Origin: JACCTI01 sp038237435
GTDB taxonomy: Bacteria; Verrucomicrobiota; Verrucomicrobiia; Chthoniobacterales; UBA10450
Direction: 5' to 3'
DNA: 64,000 nt
NCBI GenBank assembly: GCA_038237435.1
Contig: JBBRYT010000001.1
Span: 186,001 to 250,000 of the forward strand
Both the position numbers and the translations under genes were made by a program. Below, in pieces: positions 1 through 8,130 of the stretch; within the stretch, counting starts at the first letter, position 1; each line of letters starts with the position of its first letter. Under the pieces are notes generated by a model that did no database searches, had not been told where the DNA came from, and saw only the letters and a program-made list of their open reading frames with translations.

Positions 1-448
1 CGCCAGAGCGGCCACACGCGAGATTTTCGCCCCACATTCCGCTCCAATTGCCGTAACGATTGATGCGATCGCCGGTATTGCTGCCGCCTCGCCCGGAGTG
101 ACTCATCCCGCCGCCGGCTTGCTCGGCACAATGATCCGTCGCGGCCCGCGACATTCCTGGCGAGAAAACCAACGGAGCTTCGGGCGAAGCGCTGCGGAGG
201 AAATGGATCGCATCGTCCAGAGCGCGCGTACCCTCCTTGGTTCGCAGTGGAATGCGACCCGGCACGATTAACAAGTTCCCGTGAAAATTGCCGCGTATTT
301 CTTCGATGAAGGTCGCGTAGAGCGCGGGATTTTGGCGGGCCAGATTCATCTCGCGCACGATCGCGCTGCCGGAATTTGGTTCTGCGAATGATGTCTGCGC
401 GGCCACAAGAGAAAACATCAAACCAAGAGTGATAAAACAGCGTCTCAT
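1..448 (-). CDS. CAP/SCP-domain secreted protein, 3' end cut by window edge
   Basis: Reading leftward from the ATG at 448-446, an open frame runs without a stop to the window edge (149 codons visible). It starts with a signal peptide (basic MRRC, then a hydrophobic stretch, cleavage probably after SFA near residue 23). The rest resembles a CAP/SCP (PR-1-like) domain: an EMNLARQNPALYA helix, a segment with SPGMSRAATDHC, then GMSHSGRGGS and MWGENLACG, which carry the His and Glu-Asn positions typical of the CAP cavity. Bacterial CAP proteins are secreted; their substrates are mostly unknown. The gene is divergent from rplM. The C-terminal end lies outside the window. Confidence 0.7.
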   Translation of the reverse strand, partial: MRRCFITLGLMFSLVAAQTSFAEPNSGSAIVREMNLARQNPALYATFIEEIRGNFHGNLLIVPGRIPLRTKEGTRALDDAIHFLRSASPEAPLVFSPGMSRAATDHCAEQAGGGMSHSGRGGSNTGDRINRYGNWSGMWGENLACGRSG

Positions 449-468
449 TATGGTATTTATGAGCAAAA

Positions 469-489
469 CCAGTGCCACCGCGGCACTGG
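469..489. repeat. Short inverted repeat upstream of rplM
   Basis: CCAGTGCC (469-476) and GGCACTGG (482-489) form a perfect 8-bp stem with a 5-nt loop, between the divergent CAP gene and rplM and just upstream of the likely rplM promoter. It could be an operator or part of the CAP-gene leader. There is no T-run to support a terminator. Confidence 0.45.
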
Positions 490-497
490 AACGAGGG

Positions 498-526
498 TTG
501 ACACCCACCGTCGCTGCTCGTAGCTT
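498..526 (+). promoter_or_regulatory. Candidate sigma-70 promoter for rplM-rpsI
   Basis: A perfect -35 hexamer TTGACA (498-503) is followed by a 17-nt spacer and a weak -10 TAGCTT (521-526), 20 bp before the chosen rplM start. Only the -35 and the spacing are convincing. Confidence 0.4.
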
Positions 527-546
527 CCGTGCCCTTTCAGCTCCAG

Positions 547-975
547 ATGAAGACCTTTTCTGCTAAAGCCGCCGAAGTCCCCCGCAAGTGGTGGATCATT
601 GACGCCAAAGACCAGGTGCTCGGCCGCGTCGCGGTCAAAGCCGCCAATCTATTACGCGGCAAAGAAAAGGCGATTTACACACCGCATTGCGACACCGGCG
701 ATTTCGTCGTCGTGATCAATGCCGACAAAGTGCGTCTGACCGGCAAGAAAGAAGAGCAAAAGACTTTCATGAGTTTCTCCGGATTCGTGGGCGGACATAA
801 AATCGAGAACGTTCGCGGCCGTCGCGCGCGCCATCCGGAATTGCTCGTCGAGCACGCCATTCGTGGGATGATTCCACATAACAAACTCGGTCGCGCCGTT
901 TATCGGAAATTGAAGGTCTACAAAGGCGACCTTCATCCGCATGCCGCGCAGGCCCCCGCCGCGGTTTCATTTTAG
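547..975 (+). CDS. rplM: 50S ribosomal protein L13
   Basis: L13 of the large ribosomal subunit. The ATG at 547 gives 142 residues beginning MKTFSAKAAEV, the usual L13 N-terminus; an upstream GTG at 529 would only add six residues. Family segments include WWIIDAKDQVLGR, the ANLLRGK block, FSGFVGGHK and the GMIPHNKLGR loop near residues 105-115. The gene is followed 17 bp later by rpsI, the standard L13-S9 pair. The stop TAG (973-975) overlaps an exact copy of the dispersed 11-mer (975-985), which fills most of the gap before rpsI. Confidence 0.97.
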   Translation: MKTFSAKAAEVPRKWWIIDAKDQVLGRVAVKAANLLRGKEKAIYTPHCDTGDFVVVINADKVRLTGKKEEQKTFMSFSGFVGGHKIENVRGRRARHPELLVEHAIRGMIPHNKLGRAVYRKLKVYKGDLHPHAAQAPAAVSF

Positions 976-992
976 CCTAACGAGTCCTGATC

Positions 993-1388
993 ATGGCCCA
1001 GACAGAAGAATTTATCGCCACCGGCCGTCGCAAAACTTCCGTCGCGCGCATTCGCATGACGGCGGGCAACGGCAAAATCGACGTGAACGGCAAACGTTTC
1101 GAAGATTATTTCCCGACCGTCCCGTTGCAGAACACGGTCCTGCAACCGTTACAGGCGGTGAAGCTGACTAACTCCTACGATCTCTCCATCAACGCCACTG
1201 GCGGCGGAGCCACCGGCCAGGCAGGCGCAGTTCGGCTCGCGATTTCGCGCGCGCTTCTGCAAGTGGACGCGAATCTTCGCGGAACCCTGAAAGCCGAGGG
1301 ATTGCTCATGCGCGATCCGCGGATGAAAGAGCGCAAGAAATCCGGCCAACCGGGAGCACGCAAACGCTTCCAGTTCTCGAAGCGCTAA
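993..1388 (+). CDS. rpsI: 30S ribosomal protein S9
   Basis: S9 of the small subunit, 131 residues, the expected length. Visible family features are the N-terminal ATGRRKTSVARIR, the VNGKRFEDYFP segment, the GGGATGQAGA turn and the basic C-terminus ending KRFQFSKR, whose last Arg contacts P-site tRNA in characterised S9. It is the second gene of the rplM-rpsI operon. No clear Shine-Dalgarno sequence is visible. It converges with the next gene. Confidence 0.97.
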   Translation: MAQTEEFIATGRRKTSVARIRMTAGNGKIDVNGKRFEDYFPTVPLQNTVLQPLQAVKLTNSYDLSINATGGGATGQAGAVRLAISRALLQVDANLRGTLKAEGLLMRDPRMKERKKSGQPGARKRFQFSKR

Positions 1389-1411
1389 TCGCGCTTCGCG
1401 GCAACTACTCG

Positions 1412-2128
1412 TTAGGGCGTCGGAACAACCGAGGCAGTTGGCTGTAGCTGCACGGGCGCAACTGATGGCGCTGCCGCGGTCGACGCTGCAGGTGCAGGTG
1501 TCGTGTTCGATTTGAGCGTGCGTAAATATTGCTGCGCTTCCATTGCCGCGTAACTATCGCGGTATTGCGTCAGGACAGTTTCGCAAACGCGGCGCGCCTC
1601 ATCGACCTGCCCCTTTTGCTTGAGGATCGGAACCTCCGCCAACAAAGCGAGTGGTGCGTTGAACGAACGCGGATTTTCCGACGCGACGCGCTTATACATT
1701 TCGAGCGCCTCATCATTTTTGCCTAACGACTCCAAATTCCCCGCCATCGCGCTCTTGGCCGTCGAAGCCAATTCATGCTTCGGATAATTGTGAAGGAACG
1801 TTTGCAGAGTCGTGTTTGATTCCGCGAATTTTCCGCCCTTCTTCTGCGCATCGGCCAACCGCAAACAAGCCGTCGCCGCCGCCGGTGCCTCGGGATATTG
1901 AGAATAGACTTTTTGGAAATCGGTCGGGCCTTTCGCGTCCGCTAAAAGATCAGCGGCCGAAGCATCGCGTTTGGCGGTATACAGTCGATATCCGCCGTAG
2001 GCCGCCAGCGCGACCAGGACCACGAGCAATCCGATCAGGATTTCCATCCGATGTTTAACCCAGAAAACTTGCGTCTCGATCACGGGATCGATCGACTCAT
2101 CAGAAACTGGGCGCGTCACAGGTGGCAT
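1412..2128 (-). CDS. Membrane-anchored tetratricopeptide-type protein
   Basis: The ATG at 2128 is preferred over one 23 codons upstream because the protein then begins with a short acidic cytoplasmic segment (PPVTRPVSDESIDP) and one transmembrane helix (about residues 29-46). The rest is a helical-repeat domain with TPR-like residues (PEAPAAATACLRLADA, GKFAESNTTLQTFLHNYP, GKNDEALEMYKRV, GQVDEARRVCETVL) and an Ala/Pro/Thr-rich tail. The topology resembles the YfgM/CcmG-like anchored TPR proteins that assist envelope assembly, but the role is not determined. The stop TAA (1414-1412) lies inside a one-mismatch copy of the 11-mer. Confidence 0.75.
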   Translation of the reverse strand: MPPVTRPVSDESIDPVIETQVFWVKHRMEILIGLLVVLVALAAYGGYRLYTAKRDASAADLLADAKGPTDFQKVYSQYPEAPAAATACLRLADAQKKGGKFAESNTTLQTFLHNYPKHELASTAKSAMAGNLESLGKNDEALEMYKRVASENPRSFNAPLALLAEVPILKQKGQVDEARRVCETVLTQYRDSYAAMEAQQYLRTLKSNTTPAPAASTAAAPSVAPVQLQPTASVVPTP

Positions 2129-2285
2129 AGATGCAAAACGAGAGTTCGTCCTATGCCACGCGATACTTTCCTGCGCAACTGCGACGCGGCCGAACACCGT
2201 ATGCGCATCAAAGAAAAAACCAATTTCACGGCGCGATCGGTCTCATCAAGGCTCGCATCCGATTTCACTCGCGCGATAATTTGGC

Positions 2286-2801
2286 ATGACGCAATTTTAT
2301 GATTCTTTTTCCTCTCTCCTCGGCCTTCATGTCGATCCGAAGGATCTGACCTTTCTTCAAGTTAGTCTGCGCGGCCTGTTCGTTTTCGTCGTCTCACTCG
2401 CCATCATCCGCGCCGGCCGCAAACGTTCTCTCGCGCGCAAAACCGCTTTCGACGCCCTCCTGCTCGTCATCCTCGCCTCCGTTCTCTCGCGCGCGGTCAA
2501 CGGGAGCGCTTCCTTCTTTCCGACGCTCGGAGGCGCGCTCGTCGTCGTCGTTTTCCATCGCTTGTTAGGCTTCGGCGCTTGTCGCTGGCGGTGGGTCGGC
2601 TTCCTCATCAAGGGCGAGCCCGAAATTCTAGTCGAAGATGGCGAACGACTACACCGTGCCATGTCCCGCAACCACATTTCCGATCACGACCTCGAAGAAG
2701 ATATGCGCCTCGCCGCTAAGACCGATGATCTTTCCAAGATTCGCGTCGCCCGCATAGAACGCAGCGGCGATATCAGCTTCATCAAAAAACAGGAAGCCTA
2801 A
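2286..2801 (+). CDS. DUF421 (YetF-type) membrane protein
   Basis: The 171-residue protein has two to three N-terminal hydrophobic helices around VFVVSLAIIRAGRKRSLARKT and DALLLVILASVLSRAVNG, then a cytoplasmic domain with GEPEILVEDG, ISDHDLEEDMRLA and a C-terminal RIERSGDISFIKK. This is the layout of the DUF421/YetF family, whose soluble domain forms dimers. The function is unknown; some relatives are linked to sporulation or germination in Bacillus, which need not apply here. The stop is the TAA in GCCTAACGA (2796-2804), a two-mismatch copy of the 11-mer. Confidence 0.8.
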   Translation: MTQFYDSFSSLLGLHVDPKDLTFLQVSLRGLFVFVVSLAIIRAGRKRSLARKTAFDALLLVILASVLSRAVNGSASFFPTLGGALVVVVFHRLLGFGACRWRWVGFLIKGEPEILVEDGERLHRAMSRNHISDHDLEEDMRLAAKTDDLSKIRVARIERSGDISFIKKQEA

Positions 2802-2833
2802 CGAACTTGCTGTTAGCATCGTTTCCAGGACGC

Positions 2834-3913
2834 ATGATTGCGCACGACAAACTTTTCATTCCCGGTCCGGTCGAAGTTTCAGAGAGAACGCTCGCCGCAT
2901 TTTCGCGACCAATGATCGGTCATCGCGGCGAAGCGTTTCGCGATCTCTATCGCGACATTCATCCGAAATTGCAGACGCTCTTCGGCACAAAACAGCCGGT
3001 GTTCCTTTCCACCTCCTCCGCGTGGGGCGTGATGGAAGCATCCATCCGCAATCTCGTCGATCGCGGCGTTCTCTGCTGCATGTGCGGCGCCTTTTCCGAC
3101 AAATGGCTCGATGTCGCGCGGCGTTGCGGGAAAAACGCCGAGCCGTTGCAAGTTGAGTGGGGAAAACACATCGATCACAAAGACATCGACGCGAAACTCG
3201 CCAGCGGAAAATTCGACACCGTCACGCTCATCCACAACGAGACCTCCACCGGCGTGATGAATCCGTTACCGGAAATTTGCTGCACGCTCGCGAAATATCC
3301 CGACGTCGCGCTCATCGTCGACACCGTCTCGTCCTTTTCCGCGATGAAGATCGACATGGATTCGTTAGGCATCGACGTCCTTCTCACCGGCGCGCAAAAG
3401 GCGCTCGCTCTTCCACCCGGTTTTTCACTCTTCGCCGTTTCCGAAAAAGGCTTCGCCCGCGCTGAAAAACAAAAAGACCGCGGCTACTACTTCGATTTTC
3501 TTGAATTCAAAAAACAGCAAATCGAATGGATGACGCCGAGCACCCCGAGCATCGGTCACATCTACGCCCTGCAATCCAAGCTCGAAGAAATCTTCGCCGA
3601 AGGCCTGACGAATCGTCACGAGCGTCACATCAGGACCAACTCACTCGTCCACGATTGGGTCCGCGCTCGCGGCTTCGACTTTTTCGCTGAGGAAGGTTTC
3701 CGTTCCAAGACGCTTACTTGTGTAAAAAACAATCGCGGCATCGACGTGACAAAGCTCGCGAAAGATCTTCGCGAAAAACATCACATCGTCATCGACCCCG
3801 GCTACGGCAAACTCAAAGGCCACACCTTCCGTCTCTCCAACATGGGCGACGAAACGGAAGAGACCGTCTCGCATTTACTTGCGTGTCTCGACGATTGCCT
3901 GAAGTCAGAATAA
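2834..3913 (+). CDS. Class V aminotransferase (alanine/serine-glyoxylate or phosphoserine type)
   Basis: PLP-dependent fold-type I enzyme of about 359 residues. The ATG at 2834 is preferred to the TTG at 2807 because the family normally begins a few residues before the FIPGPVEVSE motif. Visible features are FIPGPVEV, GHRGEAF, the LSTSSAWG cofactor region, IHNETSTGVMNP, VDTVSSFS (PLP-pyridine Asp) and the Schiff-base Lys in TGAQKALALPPG. The family includes serine-glyoxylate, alanine-glyoxylate and archaeal-type phosphoserine transaminases, which I cannot separate by eye. It may be coupled to the DUF421 gene 32 bp upstream. Confidence 0.85.
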   Translation: MIAHDKLFIPGPVEVSERTLAAFSRPMIGHRGEAFRDLYRDIHPKLQTLFGTKQPVFLSTSSAWGVMEASIRNLVDRGVLCCMCGAFSDKWLDVARRCGKNAEPLQVEWGKHIDHKDIDAKLASGKFDTVTLIHNETSTGVMNPLPEICCTLAKYPDVALIVDTVSSFSAMKIDMDSLGIDVLLTGAQKALALPPGFSLFAVSEKGFARAEKQKDRGYYFDFLEFKKQQIEWMTPSTPSIGHIYALQSKLEEIFAEGLTNRHERHIRTNSLVHDWVRARGFDFFAEEGFRSKTLTCVKNNRGIDVTKLAKDLREKHHIVIDPGYGKLKGHTFRLSNMGDETEETVSHLLACLDDCLKSE

Positions 3914-3918
3914 AAGCG

Positions 3919-3950
3919 GAAGGGCGCCTTCGTTTCCGAAAGCGCCCTTC
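3919..3950 (-). terminator. Rho-independent terminator after rnpB
   Basis: GAAGGGCGC (3919-3927) and GCGCCCTTC (3942-3950) make a 9-bp stem. Read on the minus strand it is followed by CGCTTTTATT, a short U-rich tail. It sits just past the 3' end of rnpB and just past the convergent aminotransferase stop, so it may serve both. Confidence 0.65.
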
Positions 3951-3955
3951 ATATT

Positions 3956-4349
3956 GATGGCGGTAAGCCGAATTCTGTCCTCCGAATTTCTCCGGAGCGA
4001 TGATCATTTATCTCACCCGGATTTCTCCGGACGCCCGATCCCGCAGAGCGGGAGCGTGATGCGACGAAACCCGAGGATCAACGGACCGGCTGCCCTCCCT
4101 CTGTTTTGTCTTGCACCGCATGGGGTTTTTCCTGCCGCGCGAATTACTCCGCGCGCGGTGAGCTCTTACCTCGCCATTTCACCCTTACCTGCGCTTCTTT
4201 CAAAGAACCGGCGGTGTCTTTTCTGCGACACTTTCCGTCGCCGCAATTTTACAACTGCGGCGCCCGCGTGTTCTACGCGGCATGCTGCCGTATGGTGTTC
4301 GGACTTTCCTCCAGCAAGTCTCACGACTCACCAGCGATCATCTGCCATC
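3956..4349 (-). ncRNA. rnpB: RNase P RNA (class A)
   Basis: Catalytic RNA of RNase P, which matures tRNA 5' ends. On the minus strand the 5' part contains GGAGGAAAGTCCGAACACC, the hallmark P4/J3 region. The middle has GGTAAGGGTGAAA, and the 3' part has AGATAAATGATCATCG and ACAGAATTCGGCTTACCG, the conserved CRV/P4 partner and 3' signature. The ends pair as P1 (GATGGC at 4349-4344 with GCCATC at 3961-3956), which sets the boundaries at about 394 nt. Only 16 bp separate it from the end of the next upstream gene, so its promoter must lie within that gene or it is co-transcribed. Confidence 0.92.
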
Positions 4350-4365
4350 GGGCGGAAGCTACTCG

Positions 4366-5115
4366 TTAGGCGGCCGAAATCAATTCACCCTGCCGCGCGA
4401 GAGGCGCCGGTTCGGTTCCGTCGAGTGCGCGCAGAAAATTAATGCACTCGCCGCGCGCTTCGCGAAAAAATTCCCGCTTGGTCGCGCCGAGAAGATGAAG
4501 TGCCTTGCGGTGATCAGTCCACGCAAATTGCGCCGCGACGGTGAAGAGCACTTGGAATTGTATGCTCCAAAGCGCGCATTCTGCCGGCAGCCAGCGCCCT
4601 TGAATCATGCGTAACCAATCGACATGAAACGCGATGTGCTGCGCTTCGTCGCGCAAAGTGAGCGCGCAGACTTCTTCCACCACCGGATCGCGCGTTCTGC
4701 GATTGAGCAGCCGATAATATGCAGTGCCGACGATCTCGGCGATCACCAGGACCTGAATCTCGAAATTCAACCCACAGGCGCGTTGCACCAGCCGGAAAAG
4801 AAAGTGCGTCCAGTGCACCTTAATCAAAGAACCGCCAAATCGCCTAACGAGTAGTTCCAACAAACGCGCGTGCTCCTTTTCCTCGTCGATGAAGAGAGCG
4901 AGAGCGTTTGCATAGTTCGGATCGTCCGGCGCCTGCCGGCGCGCCTGCTCGAGAAGAAATCGACCCTCGCCGCTTTCGCCCAATTGAAAATGCGAAAGCG
5001 AGCGGGCCAGGATCGCGCGCGCCTTCGTCTCGAGTGGCGATGGAAGATGCCATAACGGTTCGCTGCGATTGATGCGGTTCTCTTCGAAATAGCGGAGCCA
5101 ATGGAGTGAGTTCAT
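4366..5115 (-). CDS. Ferritin-like (putative di-iron) protein
   Basis: The 249-residue protein is mostly alpha-helical. Candidate di-iron ligands are spaced as in ferritin-like four-helix bundles: FIDEEKEHARLL near residue 80, VIAEIVGTAYYR near 130, and LRDEAQHIAFHVDWL near 160 (ExxH-type pairs). This suggests a ferritin-like oxidase or hydroxylase; the substrate is unknown. Its ATG overlaps the ispH stop by 4 bp (ATGA, 5112-5115), so the two are translationally coupled. The stop TAA (4368-4366) lies inside an exact 11-mer copy (4361-4371), and a second exact copy (4842-4852) encodes LVRR inside the gene. Confidence 0.7.
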   Translation of the reverse strand: MNSLHWLRYFEENRINRSEPLWHLPSPLETKARAILARSLSHFQLGESGEGRFLLEQARRQAPDDPNYANALALFIDEEKEHARLLELLVRRFGGSLIKVHWTHFLFRLVQRACGLNFEIQVLVIAEIVGTAYYRLLNRRTRDPVVEEVCALTLRDEAQHIAFHVDWLRMIQGRWLPAECALWSIQFQVLFTVAAQFAWTDHRKALHLLGATKREFFREARGECINFLRALDGTEPAPLARQGELISAA

Positions 5116-5984
5116 GAAGTTAGTCGGTGTTTATTTGTCTCGTTAGGCGCGACGCGCGAAATTTCTTCAAGCCTTTCGATCACGGCGGCGATCGTTTCTG
5201 GCAGAGTCGATGTGCCGGCAGTAACACCAACGATCTGCGCAATGGAAAACATGTCCGTGCCCAATTCTTCCGACCGCTCGATATGGATAACTCGACGCCC
5301 TGCCGCGGCGCAGGTTTGAACAAGTTGGAGCGTGTTGTTACTGCTGCGTCCGCCGACGACCACGATTGTGTCGGCCGTTTCCACCAACTCGGTCAGAGCA
5401 CGCTGTCGGTCCTTCGTTGGCTGGCAAACGGTGTCGATGAAACGCACTTCCGATGCGGGACGCTTCTCCCGAATCTCGGCCACAATACGATGGACGTGTT
5501 CGAGCGGCTGGGTCGTTTGCGAAATGACTCCGTAACGTTCGCGCGCCGGCAACGCCTCCACCTCCGCGATGCTTTCGATTACACAAGCGTCCGCGAAATC
5601 TTCCGTCAGCCCTCGCACTTCCACGTGCCCGCGTTTCCCAATCACGACTGGAAAATACCCCGCAGCCACGAGCGCTTTGAGCTGCTGATGGGCGCGACGA
5701 ACGAGCGGGCAGGTGCCGTCAGCGACCGTTAGACCGCTGGCGCGTAATTGCTCGTGGCGCCGATCCGACGCGCCATGAGCGGTGATCATGACCTGCGCAT
5801 CGTCGCCGAGAAGATCAACAGCCTCGCGCGCACCGACTGCCAGCAGGCGCTCGCGCACGACTGGGTTGTGCACCAACTCGCCGAGGATCGTCAGCGGTCC
5901 TTCTTTCGCCAACTTCTGCGCCTGCGCGATGGCGTCGCGCACCCCGAAACACATTCCGAAATGTTGAGCCAGTATGATTTTCAT
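5112..5984 (-). CDS. ispH: 4-hydroxy-3-methylbut-2-enyl diphosphate reductase
   Basis: Last enzyme of the MEP isoprenoid pathway, making IPP and DMAPP with a 4Fe-4S cluster. The ATG at 5984 gives 290 residues beginning MKIILAQHFGMCFGVRDA; an upstream in-frame Met is less family-like. The three cluster cysteines are visible in GMCFGV, DGTCPLV and DTVCQPT. Substrate-site features HNPVV, TAHGAS, GHVEVRG, SQTTQ and GGRSSNNT are also present. It overlaps the downstream ferritin-like gene by ATGA. Confidence 0.95.
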   Translation of the reverse strand: MKIILAQHFGMCFGVRDAIAQAQKLAKEGPLTILGELVHNPVVRERLLAVGAREAVDLLGDDAQVMITAHGASDRRHEQLRASGLTVADGTCPLVRRAHQQLKALVAAGYFPVVIGKRGHVEVRGLTEDFADACVIESIAEVEALPARERYGVISQTTQPLEHVHRIVAEIREKRPASEVRFIDTVCQPTKDRQRALTELVETADTIVVVGGRSSNNTLQLVQTCAAAGRRVIHIERSEELGTDMFSIAQIVGVTAGTSTLPETIAAVIERLEEISRVAPNETNKHRLTS

Positions 5985-6021
5985 GTAACTTTGTGCCACA
6001 AAGCTTATAGCCAAAAAAATT

Positions 6022-6318
6022 TCACTGCTTTCCCGCTTTCACGATTTGCTCGAGCACACGCAGATATTGGTCGAAAGCAGTGCGGCCTTTTTTCGTCAGC
6101 GCATAACTGGTTTGTGGACGGTCCAGCATTTCCTTCGTGTAAGCGACGAGCCCGATTCGATGCAGTGTGCGCAAATGCGTGACGAGGTTGCCATCGCTCA
6201 TGTTCAATTCGCTTTTCAAATCTTGAAATGTCCACGAAGGCCGCGCCGCCAGGAGCGTCATGATCGAAAGACGCCCCTTTTCGTGGATCGCTTTGTCGAG
6301 CTTGTCGAAATCCAGCAT
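6022..6318 (-). CDS. Winged-helix transcriptional regulator
   Basis: Small (98 aa) DNA-binding protein. The helix-turn-helix is in WTFQDLKSELNMSDGNLVTHLRTLHRIGLV, followed by a wing with TSYALTKKGRTAFDQYL. This is the layout of the ArsR/MarR-like HTH_34 group that dimerises on DNA. It starts 3 bp after the stop of the upstream membrane-protein gene, so the pair is an operon; such pairs usually encode a regulator and the membrane protein it controls. The ligand is unknown. Confidence 0.8.
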   Translation of the reverse strand: MLDFDKLDKAIHEKGRLSIMTLLAARPSWTFQDLKSELNMSDGNLVTHLRTLHRIGLVAYTKEMLDRPQTSYALTKKGRTAFDQYLRVLEQIVKAGKQ

Positions 6319-6321
6319 CGT

Positions 6322-7008
6322 TCATTCGAGGACGAGCGGTTGCGCCGCCGCGTTTCGTTCAGGCCGCCAGGTGAAGGCCGCGTAGATCAAATGGAAAAAA
6401 CCAAAGGTCAAACCCATGGCGAAATTCGCGCCGATATAGCCGCGCAGTTCTTCAATCGGCGGCAACACCGGGGATGACAAAATCAAAAGCCAAAAGACCG
6501 CGGTAAAAACGAAACTTCCCCCGAGAACAACGAGCGAGCGCGGCGCGAACGTCATGGTCGAAAGAAGCGCGAGTCCGTAACAACCGATCCAAGTCAGTCC
6601 GAGAATCGTGGGCCCTTCCAGATCGCTCGGATTGCGCCAGCCGACGAAAGTTATGGCCGCGGCGATGAGAATACTCGGGACAACGGAACGCCAGGCGAGC
6701 CGCAGACCCGGAGAAAACAATGGACGGCCGTCGCGCTGCGCTTCTCGCCAGACGAAGAAGGTGTTCGCGCCGAGCGTAATCACCAGGACGATCAACCACG
6801 GCCCGATGAAGTCGCGCGTGGAAAAAGCGCCGACTCGCTCGCTCGCTCCAATGACTCCGGCGCGTCGAAGCATCCAAATAGAGGCCGCGAGAGAAGCGAG
6901 ACCGCCGATCAGGGCTGTTGGAGCGGAGATAGCGCGGTAAACCGTGGCCCGCTCCATGAGAGAACGAATGATGCGCAGGTGTTCGGCGGCGCGTGTCCGT
7001 TCATCCAT
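6322..7008 (-). CDS. Multi-pass membrane protein paired with HTH regulator
   Basis: The 228-residue protein has about six predicted membrane helices (around ALIGGLASLAASIWML, WLIVLVITLGANTFFV, VVPSILIAAAITFVG, TILGLTWIGCYGLALL, LVVLGGSFVFTAVFWLLIL and ANFAMGLTFGFFHLIYA) after a charged N-terminus (MDERTRAAEHLRIIRSLMER). I recognise no family beyond a membrane protein co-transcribed with a winged-helix regulator. It is first in the two-gene operon. Confidence 0.65.
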   Translation of the reverse strand: MDERTRAAEHLRIIRSLMERATVYRAISAPTALIGGLASLAASIWMLRRAGVIGASERVGAFSTRDFIGPWLIVLVITLGANTFFVWREAQRDGRPLFSPGLRLAWRSVVPSILIAAAITFVGWRNPSDLEGPTILGLTWIGCYGLALLSTMTFAPRSLVVLGGSFVFTAVFWLLILSSPVLPPIEELRGYIGANFAMGLTFGFFHLIYAAFTWRPERNAAAQPLVLE

Positions 7009-7066
7009 TGCTTCACTTTGTATTACAAAGTTAACGACCGCGCAACAAAAATTTCTTCGCGATTTT

Positions 7067-7555
7067 CTAAAGCGGCGAATGCACTGACAGCAACCACCAG
7101 ATCACCATGCCGAACCCAAGCGCAAGCTTGCCAATCATGCCGGCGAGATTCCCCAGCAACGTTCCCCACCCTGCTTTGCCCGCGCTCACGAGTTTTTTGC
7201 CGGCGATGATTTCGCCAATGATCGCGCCGATGACCGGCGCGAAGAGCAATGTGACGAAGCCTGTGAAGAGACCAACGATCACGCCGATGGCCGCGCCGAT
7301 CACTCCCCACTTTGTAGCGCCAAAATATTTCGCGCCGAAATAACTGCTGACGAGATCGAGCGCGTAGGAAATCAGCGTAAGGACAACCAATCCACCGATG
7401 CACCACCAGTTCGCGCCGAGTTGTCCCCCAACCATGACGCGATGAATCACGGCCGCGGCGAGAACGATCGTTGTTCCCGGAATAACCGGCAGGACGGTGC
7501 CGAGCAATCCAACCGCCATCAGAACGATGGTGAGCAGCCACCAGAAAAAATTCAT
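7067..7555 (-). CDS. DUF456 family membrane protein
   Basis: The 162-residue, very hydrophobic protein begins with the family pattern GLLGTVLPVIPGTTIVL, then has Gly-rich helices (GVIGAAIGVIVGLFTGF, FAPVIGAIIGEIIAG) with glycine-zipper spacing. DUF456 proteins are small integral membrane proteins of unknown function. The start ATG (7555-7553) overlaps a two-mismatch copy of the 11-mer (CTAACGAATG when read on the minus strand). Confidence 0.8.
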   Translation of the reverse strand: MNFFWWLLTIVLMAVGLLGTVLPVIPGTTIVLAAAVIHRVMVGGQLGANWWCIGGLVVLTLISYALDLVSSYFGAKYFGATKWGVIGAAIGVIVGLFTGFVTLLFAPVIGAIIGEIIAGKKLVSAGKAGWGTLLGNLAGMIGKLALGFGMVIWWLLSVHSPL

Positions 7556-7635
7556 TCGTTAGACATCGCGCCCGTAATCCTTTTGACCCCGCACGCGCCG
7601 TTTCTATACTGAATTTTCACCTACATCTAACTTAC

Positions 7636-8130
7636 ATGGCACTACCCGTCGGCAGCAAAGCACCTGATTTCACTCTCCCTACCAAGACTGCTGACGGCTC
7701 AAAGCCGATCACACTCCGCGAAAACTTTGCGAAAGGAAATACGCTGCTGCTTTTTTTTCCGATGGCCTTCACCGGGACATGCACGACGGAAATGTGCGGG
7801 GTGAGTATGGACATCGCAGCTTATAGCAGCTTGAACGCGACCGTTTATGGAATCAGCGGCGACAATCCTTTCGCGCAGGAAGCGTGGGCTACGCAGGAGC
7901 ATATCACCGTGCCGTTGTTGAGCGATTACGAACACGAAGTCGCGCGCGCCTACGACGTGGCCTACGACTCGTTTCTCCCGCAAATGAGTTTGCCGATGGG
8001 CGGAGTCCCGAAACGCGCGGTCTTCGTGATCGATCGTTCGGGCGTCATTCAATATTCGGAATGCAACGATGACGCGCGCGCGCTCCCGAATTTCGAGAAG
8101 ATCAAAGCGCGCCTCGCGGAAATGAAATAA
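7636..8130 (+). CDS. Peroxiredoxin (AhpC/TSA, redoxin family)
   Basis: Thiol peroxidase of 164 residues with the AhpC-TSA fold: N-terminal VGSKAPDFTLP, then the active site FFPMAFTGTCTTEMC with peroxidatic Cys49 in the P-x3-T-x2-C arrangement and a nearby Cys54. RAVFVIDRSGVIQY is the conserved C-terminal strand pair. A second Cys only five residues away suggests a BCP/AhpE-like enzyme rather than a typical 2-Cys one. Its stop TAA shares one base with the acnA ATG (TAATG), so the two are probably co-expressed. Confidence 0.85.
   Translation: MALPVGSKAPDFTLPTKTADGSKPITLRENFAKGNTLLLFFPMAFTGTCTTEMCGVSMDIAAYSSLNATVYGISGDNPFAQEAWATQEHITVPLLSDYEHEVARAYDVAYDSFLPQMSLPMGGVPKRAVFVIDRSGVIQYSECNDDARALPNFEKIKARLAEMK

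Noticed and set aside
652..942. Long antisense frames over ribosomal and other genes
   Set aside because: They are shadows of high-GC coding DNA with no family resemblance and no start signals.
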